From contig JAZGUH010000370.1 of the NCBI GenBank assembly GCA_037893225.1, positions 1,302,001 to 1,366,000 on the forward strand: 64,000 nt of DNA. Direction: 5' to 3'. The DNA comes from Hippasteria phrygiana (Eukaryota; Echinodermata; Asteroidea; Valvatida; Goniasteridae). A model generated the notes under the pieces. It saw only the letters and a list, made by a program, of their open reading frames with translations. It did not search any database and was not told the origin of the DNA. This document shows positions 34,338 through 46,700 of the stretch, in pieces. The position numbers and the translations under genes are program-made. Position 1 is the stretch's first letter, and every line of letters starts with the position of its first letter.

Positions 34338-35674
34338 TGGTATACTTCCCTGCTCTACAACAAATTTTATTTTTCTTCCTACAAATTTTCAAATTGTATG
34401 TTTTATTTCAACAAAAAACTCGCCTTTTTTCTATTTAGGGGGCCTGCAACCCTCTGATGAAAAGCCTCAAATATCTTTGTTTACTTTCAGACTTCTAATG
34501 CACAAGCGATACATTTTGCATGAATGGAATTATTGTTGGAGCACAAGTAATTACTCTGTAACTAAACCATTGGTGGATTTTGTCCGTTCGTTCGATGTCT
34601 CATTCAACGGTGAATAACTTTTGCTTGGCTGGGAAAAACTAGCAATTTAAAAAAGCAAAAATATTTTTGGGGGTGAAACTCGAACGGAGCAGAGATGGTA
34701 TATCTTTTAAGATTTGTAGTCAGACTCACAGTTAAGTTTACTTTTTTTCCCATTGTTTAATAAAAGTTGCACAAAGGGAACGCATTTGGAATAATAAAAC
34801 TCATTGTATTTATTGAAATTAGTTCAAGCAAGCTCATTGAATCCAGATGCCCATACAAACATTTAGTTTTACTTGTAATACTCGTTTTTACGGATGGTCT
34901 TCTGATTTGGCTGAACCCCCTAAATAAGCACAGTGGAATATAAATCGGCGAGTTCACAATTCAGAAATCCGTGTAAAACTACTTGATGCATAAGTCAAAT
35001 TGGGATTGAAGTTTCATATTTTAACGGGTGCGTTTTGGCGGTCGTATCCAAAAGCTGGTTTCTGTTGTTTCCCATTGGTTAATCATTTTGGGTATTTGAG
35101 TATTTCATTATGGTGCGTAATTCTCGCCTGTTTAAAATTCCCAAAGAAATTCACCGACGAGAAACAGCCGAACCAATTCTCGGTTATGATTGTTTATTGA
35201 CCGCCGAAACGTACCCCAGACGATGGACTGTTCCGGGGGAGATCTGGGGGGTGTGGCCCACTAAAACCGAGGTTAGATCTCCCTTCCCCTCCCCCCCCCA
35301 AAAAAAAGAATTTAAATACAAAAAATAATGAATGTCGAATACTGATACATTTGTCACTGTAAAGGGTACTTCCAAGAGTGTTTTTAGCCCCCAAATGTCT
35401 AGAATGGACGTGCGTGAGCTTGAAGTAAAAAAGGGAATGACTGGACGGGGTCACTTGGGAGGAACAGGCTTTAGCTTTGGGGCGTTACGTATCCCTCCCA
35501 TGATCCCATCCCCTCCCCTACCTCTCAGTTACATCGTCACAAGGAAGATGGTGGCGACCAAAATTGCACCAACAATTTGGGCCACTTATGCTGCTCTCGC
35601 AAAAGTTTGACAGTGTCCCCCAAAAAATGTTATATTTATTGGTTCAAATTTGTGTCATGATTATAAAATCATTC

Positions 35675-35760
35675 TATTCGGTAGAGCACCGGTATGGTAT
35701 CGCGCAGGTCCCAGGTTCGATTCCCTGCTCCGGCCAGTTTTCTTTGTTCAATTTGAAGAA
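35675..35760 (+). mobile_element. tRNA-derived SINE copy
   Basis: GGTAGAGCACCGGTA (A-box side), then CCCAGGTTCGATTCCCTG (B box), ending GGCCAGTTTTCTTTGTTCAA, the same tail as the 21973 and 52067 copies. The 5' part before the D arm is lost. Confidence 0.65.
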
Positions 35761-37707
35761 ACATTTCACAGAATGTTATTTTCGCCGACTATGGGCTTGT
35801 AGTTTTGTCAAACTTCACAAAAATATTCCGTAGATTGGCATTTACCTGTCTTTGAACTAGTAACGGGTCTGTAGTCCACAAGAGCCACCACACTGCCAAC
35901 TACTTCACCTCAACACCACAGACACATTTTACAATCAGACATTTATTATTATTCCACTTTTTATTAACTTTTTAAAATTCTTTCATCAAAAAGTGCCAAA
36001 ATTGTTTTCCCAAACCGGCCAGCTGCCATTTTTTTGTATATTAAAAGCATCCTCCATTTGCCAAGCCAAATAGGGGTAATCGTTACCTTTAGGACCCCGT
36101 TCCATATAAGAGAACGAATTAAAAGGAGACAGTTTATGTTTCGGAACTAACCTCAATATTTTGCGATGATACAGGCAGGAAATGTCACTCTGTGTGCTTG
36201 AAATCATCTAAATAGTTCGTTAAGATATCATGTTGAATATGAGCAAGCTTAATTTTGTGGAAAGAGGGCAGGGTTTTGATTTATGAGGGAAATTATGGGG
36301 TAAAACGTCAACGTCTCTGACTGCAAACAAAGCTAAGAAAGTCACATTTTCTTTGGGAGTGCATTTCAAAATTACAACAAACATGAGTTAATCTGAAGAA
36401 AAAAAGACTGCTTTAGCCTGCAAAAGTCACTTTTGTAATGTAAAGTCATCTGCAAAAGTCAGTTTTGAATGGAACTCGTACAAAAAATAGAGGTGTCCTA
36501 AAGGTAACGATCTTCCCAAATAGGACCAATTTTAAAGCCAAAATGTCTATAATATAGCATGAAAAGTGTCTTTGTAAACCATGCATGAAAATATTTCTAT
36601 GGAGACTTCCTCGACCATTATTCGTTTCTTTCTAAACCATGAAAACTTTCTTTGTAAAATAAAACAAAAATCATGAAAAGGTTTGTTCCTAAACCGTTCA
36701 CTGTTTACAAAGTAACCCGTGTGCAAAATAGGACTGTAGAGGACAGCATGTCAATTTTACGGTCGACCGCTTTTGCAAGCCCACGTTTAAAATTCTGTGA
36801 TTTTTTTCAGGGAAATCACAGCGTATACATGTCGACCGCAAAACGTACATACTGCCCTCTATCGATCGAACGAAATACATTTTTTCGTAAACCATGAAAA
36901 GTTTCCTGCAAAACCACAGAAATTTTCTTTTTGAAAACAGAGTTTCTTATCCCTTAGGATTTTTTAACTTCAGAAAGATTTTTTTTATGTCAGGTAGTTA
37001 TAATTGCTTTTGCTTTTTTTTTTTTTTGAAAATAAACAATTTGGCTATGTTAGGTATTGTAACTACAAACATGTATTAACAATAAATAATTAACAAGCAA
37101 ATTACGGTATAGTTTTAGAGGCCTGACATAAAAATATCTCCCTGACATACAACAAAAATAATTAATAATCTCTTCCTCCATCAGCTAGAAAAAAAATACT
37201 TTATTTCGGGTACACTTTCCGAGTTTGTGTCATCGCTGATGTTATTATAATTTCATGAGGCCGTTAATCAAACGAACAAAAATTGTCCTTCGCGTGCATC
37301 ATTATCATAATCGTTTCCCTCTTATTTTTCAATGCGCGCGAATAATTATGCAGACATTATTATGAATAATTAATATATGCAAATTGTGCCCGCCCGCAGT
37401 CTTAATTTGGCGCATAGAGGATGCGTACGTACGACGTGTGCACAATGCGTACGCGCGTGAGATGATGCTGGTGCAAAATTGCAGCCCAAATTCTCTGGGC
37501 CACCCTGAAAGAAAAAAAAATGTCTTTTCCCCTTAAATTTCACGCCCAGATAGCCCAACTGACGCCATAATGGACTGACTAGGAACCCCAATTTGCAGAC
37601 TGGGACTCGTTCCGCTAGGAACTCTGCAATTCGGCGAGTTTTCGGACCGGGAATTTAAGAGAGCCGACGATTGACGGACAAGTGTGAGTTGGGAAAAAAT
37701 TAGAACC

Positions 37708-40700
37708 ATGATGGCGACTCCGCAAGGCAAGCCACCTGCTACGAGTAAGAGCGTGTCACCGCATCCAGCTAAGCCGGGCAGCGCGTCCCAGGCCCCCGTG
37801 ACTGCTGCCCAGTCGGCCGCTCAGGCACCTGACGTCCCGGAGTTGGACTTATCCCACCTCTCCGAAGAGGAAAGACGGCAGATTCAGGCGGTGCTGGACA
37901 GGCAGAAACAAGAGGAGGACAAAGAGGCCAAGTTAATCAGGTTCGTACATTTTTGTTTCAGTCTTAAATAAATAGCAGATTCATTTTTTTTTTTTAATGG
38001 AATGTCTCAAGGCCTATGGCCGAGGTCATGCCGGCCGGGTATATATCGATCGAAATGTTATTGTTATTGTTAAAATAAACTAAAACTGTTAAATTTTGTA
38101 CCTCGTTTATTGAATGATTTGCATATTTCAAACAAAAATGATTTCAATTTCCACGTGCTGCCCTTCGGAAATTAACAGTTTTGTGTAATATAATATCATA
38201 ATTAAGCCTAAATTTAACTGTCCCTGAACCATGAGTAAACTTTAAAAACAAAAGCGACAATTAAGACCAAGTTCTTGTTTACTATGTTTGTACATAAGTA
38301 TTAAATATTTTCTTTATCTTTAGACCCAAAGTGTGCACTTAAAATTTAAACATCTCTGTAGTATATGATTTTTCGCCTGATGCAGTTTTGCAGCCAAAAT
38401 GCTTTGGAAATAAAAGTAGTCAATCTCTACTAATTTGGGGTCACTGAGTACGAAAATGATGCACCGCCCCGTGCCCCGCCCATGCCACACCCCGTGCCCC
38501 AGCCCATGCCCCACCCCATGCCCCGCCCGGGGTCCTGTGCCCCACCCTGTGCCCCGCCCGGGTTCCCGTGCCCCGCCCTGGGTCCTGTGCCCCGCCCCGT
38601 GCCCCGCCCCGTGCCTGGGTCCTGTGCCCCGCCCCGTGCCCCGCCCCGTGCCCCGCCCCGTGCCCCGCCCCGTGCCCCGCCCCGTGCCCCGCCCCGTGCC
38701 CCGCCCCGTGCCCTGCCCCGTGCCCTGCCCCATGCCCTGCCCCATGCCCCGCCCCGTGCCCCGCCCCGTGCCCTGCCCTGCCCTGCCCCATGCCCCGCCC
38801 CGTGCCCCGCCCCATGCCCCGCCCCGTGCCCCGCCCCGTGCCCCGCCCCATGCCCCGCTCTGTGCCCCGCTCCGTGCCCCGCTCCGTGCCCCGCTCCGTG
38901 CCCCGCTCCGTGTCCCGCCCCGTGCCCCGTCCCCACCCCGTGCCCCACCCCATGCCCCACCCCGTGCCCCACCCCGTGCCCCACCCCGTGCCCCACCCCG
39001 TGCCCCACCCTGTGCCCCACCCCGTGCCCCACCCCCGTACCCCACCCCCGTGCCCCACCCCATGCCCCACCCCATGCCCCGCCCGGGGTCCTGTGCCCCA
39101 CCCTGTGCCCCGCCCGGGTTCCCGTGCCCCGCCCTGGGTCCTGTGCCCCGCCCCGTGCCCCGCCCCGTGCCTGGGTCCTGTGCCCCGCCCCGTGCCCTGC
39201 CCCGTGCCCCGCCCCGTGCCCCGCCCCGTGCCCCGCCCCGTGCCCCGCCCCGTGCCCCGCCCCGTGCCCTGCCCCGTGCCCTGCCCCATGCCCTGCCCCA
39301 TGCCCCGCCCCGTGCCCCGTGCCCTGCCCTGCCCCATGCCCCGCCCCGTGCCCCGCCCCGTGCCCCGCCCCGTGCCCCGCCCCGTGCCCCGCCCCGTGCC
39401 CCGCTCTGTGCCCCGCTCCGTGCCCCGCTCCGTGCCCCGCTCCGTGCCCCGCTCCGTGTCCCGCCCCGTGCCCCGTCCCCACCCCGTGCCCCACCCCATG
39501 CCCCACCCCGTGCCCCACCCCGTGCCCCACCCCGTGCCCCACCCCGTGCCCCACCCTGTGCCCCACCCCGTGCCCCACCCCCGTACCCCACCCCCGTGCC
39601 CCACCCCATGCCCCACCCCATGCCCCACCCCATGCCCCACCCTGTGCCCCACCCTGTGCCCCACCCCATGCCCCACCCTGTGCCCCACCCCATGCCCCAC
39701 CCCATGCCCCACCCCATGCCCACTCAAATACATAACAATACAAGCAAGTTCAACTTGCGCTGGGGTTAATCTTTCAACAATTCAGCGATAACAATGGTGT
39801 GCACGCCAGGGGCCAATAATTTCTTATCTGTCAGATACGTTTTCAGGATAGCTCATGTCCCGCAAGATAATTTGACAACTCTGTGATATTGGAGGTTTTT
39901 TGACAATTGTAGACATTTTCAAAAAGTTTCATAGGCACTTGTTGGTCATGAGTAATCATACATGTACATGCTGCAATTGAGTTATGCTCAGACAATCCTG
40001 TGGAATTCTGTGCAGTATTTTTGTTAATCTGTGTCAAACTGTAATTAATGTGATTGGAACAACATTTAATACATGTGATGCGATCAAGCAAAATCGGTCT
40101 GAAGTAGGCCCTGGTCAATTTTGGGATTTTTACATTTTTGTAGCGTACTAAAAGCTCCATATTGGTGAAAACAGCATGTGAATACGACCTTTGGTTAAAA
40201 TGTTACAAATATTTGAACACCGGCACATTAAAAAGAAAGAAACAGAGAAAATAAAGTTTAAAGTTACAGTACTTTAATTGAGCACATTTATAATACATCT
40301 CATATTTTCATGTGAAAGAAGAATGTTTTTCCCTTCTGTTTTTGTAAAAAAAAATCAATTTTTATTTTTCCACTCATACGGACATATTTTGGCTCATATC
40401 TCAAAACAAGGATTGCCGAGTTCCGACTGATTTTGCTTGATTGCATCACATATTAGCTGTGCTGACGTGACTCGACATGTATCTTGATACTGTACATATC
40501 AGTTGTGCACTTTTGTACACGTAATAATTGAACACACGATTTGAATAATTTAAATATCTTTAAGCAGTATTCAAAAACAATTGGAAAATACAGACGAGAA
40601 TTTTTCCACTGACTGTCTACTCATCCCCAGGGTAGAGAGGAGTGAAATTCCACCCCCCCCCCTTCCTTCTTAACCCCTCCCTTCTACAGATGAGATTCTG

Positions 40701-43700
40701 TTTTGCGAATTGTGTAACCAAGATCCCTCTCTGCAGATCTCACAATGTACCGATATTGATAACACTTCGGTTATCCTGATTTTATTCAAACCAAATAACG
40801 GTTATCTGATTTCATCAGAAGTTCTCATCTAGCTCATAGTCGTGCCAACAAAAATTGATGAGTGAGGTGCCGCATGAAAAGCCCTCCCAATGACTGGATA
40901 TAGTTTGCAGGATTCAGTGACCACTGGGCCTTTTACAAAAACACCCCAGAGCTGTAATGTTGAAGAGAAAAAAATGGATGAGCAGGCTATTCATATACCA
41001 AGAAGACCACTAGCGAGTGAATGCAGTTACAATCAGAGACCATGGAGCAAATTGGAGGATGTTCCAGTTGTGTTCTTTAGCCTGTGTCACAAAAAATGGG
41101 AGGCCCAATTCGGTTTCCAAAATCGAAACAGAATAGTGGAATTCAAACCAAACGTTAAAAAATCCGGATTTATATCCCATCACTACACTTAAGCCCAAAA
41201 TAACAAACTACATTATAACATGGATGATTTTTTTGCATACGTGTGAATATGATTACATTCTGTACAAAATGTACCAGCACAATAAATGTACCAGCACAAT
41301 TATCCGAATCTATAGTTAGGCTGTTTGATGATATCTTAATCTGTCTCAATAGCAGATAAATAAATATCTCAGTCTTATAAATCTAATTATAACACCTCCT
41401 CCACAGATTCTGTGTCTTGATTGGCCGAGAGCGAGTCACATGGCATTTTCTATTTTTGCTATCTTCCTGTGCAAGGCCAAAAAAGTACTATACCTTAGCA
41501 ACCAAAGTACTATACCCATAGCAACCAAAGTACTATACCATTAGCAACCAAAGTACTATACCCATGGCGCGATACTTGTGTGCAGATGCATGCGGGTGTG
41601 CGCGTTGAGCGTTGCGCGTTGCGCGTAACACGTATTGTTCCGAAGTGCCAACGCTCATGACGCTACAGAGCTGGGTTCAAACATTTTGTTAATTAAGGGG
41701 TGGTTTGAGAAAAAGCAAATAAATTTTTCACTAATTTTGTATTGAAATAGAAGTTCATTTTAACTGTATTTAGATTTAAATAACGTTAACATTTTAAATT
41801 CAAGCAGAATCTGTGGGTGAGGTGTTATAAAACAAATATTTACTGCTTTATCTCGGGGTGTGGTAAAACTAGCTTCCCTTGGTGATCCATGGAGCATTCT
41901 ATTTCTTTTCTCGGCTTCGCCTCAGGAAAAAAGAATGCTCCATGGATCACCTCGGGAGGCTAGTTTTACTACACCACTTAAAGCAGTAAATATTTGTATT
42001 ATAGCAAATAAAAGGTATCTTGATCTATAAAGACAGTTGATATGCCGCTGATTTTTCTTCCAAAAAGTGCGAATCACACAGTTATTTCATTTTTCAAATA
42101 TATTTTTTTCCACACCTCAGGAGAATGGTACTACGGTATAAAGTTAAATACCTAAGTTTTCTTAGAATACAATTCTACACGTACATGTACAAAATACATT
42201 GTACCTGTTGGCTATAATGACATAGTGAAAGTGATTGCACAGTTTCGAATAAGTTCAAAGTTTTTCTGCTTATATGGACAGAAAATGACCTCAGGAGTGG
42301 AAATTTTTTAAAGTAGTAGCTTTTGATATTGTGTAAGAATATAAGAGCAATTTAATCACTTTTAATGACAAATTTGAATTTTTAGTGATAAATTGGCATT
42401 TGTAAAAATGAAAAAATGTATTAAAAAAAAGCATGAAAACGGTGGGTCGTTTAGCAGGTGCTACAAAAATGGCGAGGCCAGTTTGTAATGTCTTCTGTAT
42501 TCAGTTCCCTGTTTTACTTAAATAAGGGCCCCCCCCCCCCCAAAAAAAAGCAAACAAACAAACTTGTCGGGAGGGAGGGTTGGTCAGTCGATTTTCTAAA
42601 ATATTTTTGTGTGTTAACCATCCGTGAAAACATAAAACTCAGAAGTTGGGAAGCAAAAAGTAGGCTTATTTACATGTAAAAGTCAGATGGCAAAATCCAC
42701 GATTGTGCCGTCCTAGCTGTATTTAAAGACAATTATTTTTAATAGAAACTTGTTCATTTTGTGTGTAAAAAGGCGAGATTTTGAAAATTGCTTTAAAAAT
42801 AAATAAATGTTAAAAAACGCGACCTGACTTTTGTGACTATTTTGCATTTTTTGGGTCTAAGTTGGATTATTTGAATTGCGAAAGCCTATTAAAACAAAAC
42901 ATTAACATTCCAAAATAAATGTTGTGCATCTTTGTACATAGTACATGTACGCCAGTAACCAGTCAGTCGCATTTTTCTCCCAGAGGGATGCACATGAATT
43001 TTCATAAACTGACCTTGAACTCTACCAATGTCCAGAAAAGATTTTTCCCAAAATTCTTTGATTTTGTTTGACGTCACAAATTCTCTTTTAATGATCATTT
43101 AATGTACACCCTACTGTACATGGATAGCTCAACATCAGACTATTCAATTGCCATGTCAACATCTCGTTTAAAACTGGTTTTACAAAAAAATGTCAGTGAT
43201 ATTATGTAACAAAAAAAAAAAAAGATGTTGGAAATCTGCCACTGCCTTCTAAAAAGGGCAAAGCGGCCAGGAGTCATGCATGGGTCTAATCAAATTGCCT
43301 ATAATACCACATGTGTGCTTGATAAGGCCTGACGACATTGGAGTGTTCTCGCTCCTCTCTCTGTGCGATCCTCCACATGCTCATTTGCATATGGACGTCT
43401 GGAGCTTCATTTGCATATGGACGTCGTCGTACTTGAGCTCTGTGTACGTGTGTGTGTGTGTGTGTGTGTGTCCGTTCTCTTTTCTGAATCATGGTTCGGA
43501 TGATCAGACAGTGGCCAGATGAGAACAAAATGTTGTTGTATACAAAATTGGTGTGTACCTGAGCATTGAGAAAAAGATCTTCATGCCTTGTACATATTGA
43601 CCACTTTTTCTCAATTAATAAATGCATACATGATGTACACACAGTCGTGTTTTCCTACACTACTGAGGACAATGCTCTGTGTTTCCTATTGTTCCTTTAA

Positions 43701-46700
43701 TATAACACAACCCCATAGACTAAGCAGGTATTTTTACGTCCGAGGACCGATCTAAACAAAAGACCGACCCCAGGAGGACAAGAAAGGTTCCTTTGTATTT
43801 TCTTTCTCCTCTTGTCCTCGAATGTATACAGTACATGTACACATACATTGTACTGCACCTGTGTATTGTAAAGCCTGTGTGACACAATACCTTTGTTTTC
43901 AAATTGTATTTTACATTAAATTATACTCTTTTTCATTTTGATAAATATTTTGTTTTAATACTGAAAACAAAGTGTATTATGGCTCGGATTTATATACCGG
44001 TACAAAGAAATCTGTAAAAAAATTTTTTTAGAATCAACCTTCAAATTGTTTTGGCATTTTTATTCTTTTTTTTTTCCGCCGAGTCTTGAACTTTTTATTG
44101 TCGAGGAAATGTTTTATCTTTTCTTTCCTCATACTTTTTTTCGAAAATTAAGAGCAATTCTGGAGTTGTTTATTCTCTTCTTTTAGAGTAAATACATTTT
44201 CAGAATTCAGTAGCCTGGAAAATAAGACAACTGAGGAAAAAAGACAATTCTGCACCTGATGAAGAACTTCACCTTTCTTTTCGTGTGAATAATCGTTGCC
44301 TACTTTCCCCTAAAAATGAACTTAGACACTTTGTATTTAGAATGTCCGAGCATCTGCAGTTTAACCTCAATAAATATTAAAGAACTTTGCTCATTATACA
44401 TGTACGTTACAGTCCAGTCTATGTACATCGTGTCTACCCATATCAATAACCTGTATATCACAATGACAATTGAGGCGATCTTTACACCCAAAATCTCTTT
44501 TTTTCCTCAATGAGATGAATACAATATGAATAGCTTCTGCCGGCACCAGATATTTAAGCCTTCGTATTTCATCAGATCTATATGATCTCTATTTTCCCAC
44601 AATCCTCCCGAAGTATAGTGTATACACACAAGTGTGTGCGACACCCCACACCCAGCCTATATATGTTTACCCACAATGCTCTTGTCTCCGTCCTCCCCCG
44701 CGAAATGCCAGAGGTCCTTGACAGGTGGTTCTGGTTGCCGTGGCAACAGTCATCCATGTTGGGCTGGAAATTGGGATATGCTCGAGTGATGATAATGATG
44801 ATGATGTTCAATATGTGGGCGACCCAGACGATGAACAAATGCTAATGATATGGGGGGGAAAGTCTCAGTTACATGTATGTTCCGTCATATAGTGCTTTGA
44901 CGTAACAGTCCGGCGTACCCGTGGTAATAATGGTTTAATTTCATTTTTTCTTTCTCGGAAAAGCCAAGGCTGATGTAAGAACATTTGATGTGATGTACGC
45001 ACGTACCGTAGGCCTCTACTTAAACATTAACAATTTTCAGGGACAGCTTTTATTTTTTAGGGAGAAGTTCACCCAAAATTCCTACAATAAGATTTGAGGG
45101 CTGAACAAAAATTGGAAGCTAATCGGTTTGAAAACCTGACGTTTGAGAATGATGGAAAATGGAGGAGGGCCTCTTTTTGACATCGTTGGCACCATTCACT
45201 TGCTGTCGATCCATACTGTAGGCCTACTGATACTCGATGGAATTCTTTGCCTGGTGCATGTTTCCCTTCATCTTACGATCTTTCCTGCTTCAAGAGGAAT
45301 ATTCATTCCTACTGTACCTCTCATATCTTTGATTCTTTTTCTTTTTGTACAATGTAGAGCTCTCCGTATTTTTTTGGGAGCTTTTAGCCCTGTTCGGGGC
45401 AAACTTCCATTTAAAAAAAAAATTTTGCTTTTGCCTGCTGTGGCAAATGAGTAAATTTTTATAGAAAAAGGATGCATGCGTATCGTCTGTGAATACGAGC
45501 CGTCATGGATGAAGGATTTCCGTAACATATATGTCACATTTGTATTTTTATGTGGGTGGACAATAAAATGTCAACTGTGCCGTGCACTTTACGGTTGGAT
45601 GAATTTTATTTTTAAGGTAGATGTGATATGATACTGCGATACCGATACAGGTTGATGTGGACGAGGACTGCCAATTATTAAATTAATTCTCGCAGAGTTT
45701 GACCCCTTTCATACTGAAAGTACATGTAAGATAAAATGACAGTTTTTCTGGCACAATCCTTCTCAAGTGTTGGGTCAGTCGATATGGGTGACGATTTCAA
45801 GGAAGATGGTTAAACAAATTGTATTCAGAGGGGAGTGATATTGTTAAAAGAAAAAAATGGTTATACTTAGTGAATCTTTGCAACTTTCAGTACATTTTTA
45901 TAAAAAAAAAAAAAAGTATTCAGAATTTGAATAGAGGTTTGACAACCTGGTATTAGACAAGCAATTAGTGTAAATTAATGACGCTAATTTGACTGTGAGA
46001 AAAACTTGCTTTTAATTTTGAAACGTTAGGCAAGCAATTTTTTTGATTTGTATATTTCAGGTCAGTCCAGTCTGTTAGCAGTTTAATTCATTTTCATGTT
46101 TCAGGACTGAATAATTATCCCTATTAACCCTGCTGGATCCAACAGGATCCAACAATTTGATATTCCTGTTGTAACCTGTTGAATTGAGCAGCTAACTCGT
46201 AGTGTGACAATTAGCATGACTAGGGGTGTGCATTTACGGGTAGTAAAAGAACCGGGTACCCGATTGAAAAAAATACGGGTACCCGGGTACCCGTTAAAGA
46301 AACCTATTACCCAAAACTTTCAATCCTGGAAGTTGCAATAATTTTTTTCTTCTAAGATTCAAAACTCTGATTTCAGACAAAAGTCTGAAAAATCTCATGC
46401 CTGCCCCGATCACTACTCTGCCATTACATTCCCGGCACGTGCATGCGTCGGCATATCACAAAAGACAGAAGCTTTATACAGTTGTATTTATTGTGGAATG
46501 AGGCATGCTATTATGTCTCGTTGAGGCTCTGATCCATACCCAGACTACAAAAACCACAACCGGTAAATTCCCTTTATTGTCAATTTTCGTGAGCGTCATA
46601 AACATGAAATCTGTGCTGGTTTCAACATGTAGTCGGGTTTTAATTTGAAAATTCCCGGACAAATAACATTCAAAACCTTTCCTTTTTTCATTTTCTGGGA

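Larger units (their letters stand above)
31019..37707. other. SDF2-RIM intergenic DNA, no gene seen
   Basis: About 6.7 kb without a supportable exon on either strand. It contains a dispersed repeat at 31265-31525, a palindrome-rich patch at 31905-32135, a hairpin at 33099-33256, a family-B repeat at 33310-33700, a TIR element at 33902-34337 and a SINE at 35675-35760. The short ORFs are scattered and without recognisable domains. Confidence 0.6.

Noticed and set aside
38320..39791. Six overlapping ORFs of more than 400 residues (Gly/Ala/His/Arg-rich or Pro/Cys-rich)
   Set aside because: Artefact of a 12-bp GC-rich tandem repeat that keeps every frame open; no start context, splice sites or conserved domain.
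40890..41192. 100-residue ORF in the RIM intron
   Set aside because: Composition is the most protein-like of the stray ORFs, but there is no recognised domain, no second exon and no supporting splice signals; I could not support a gene.
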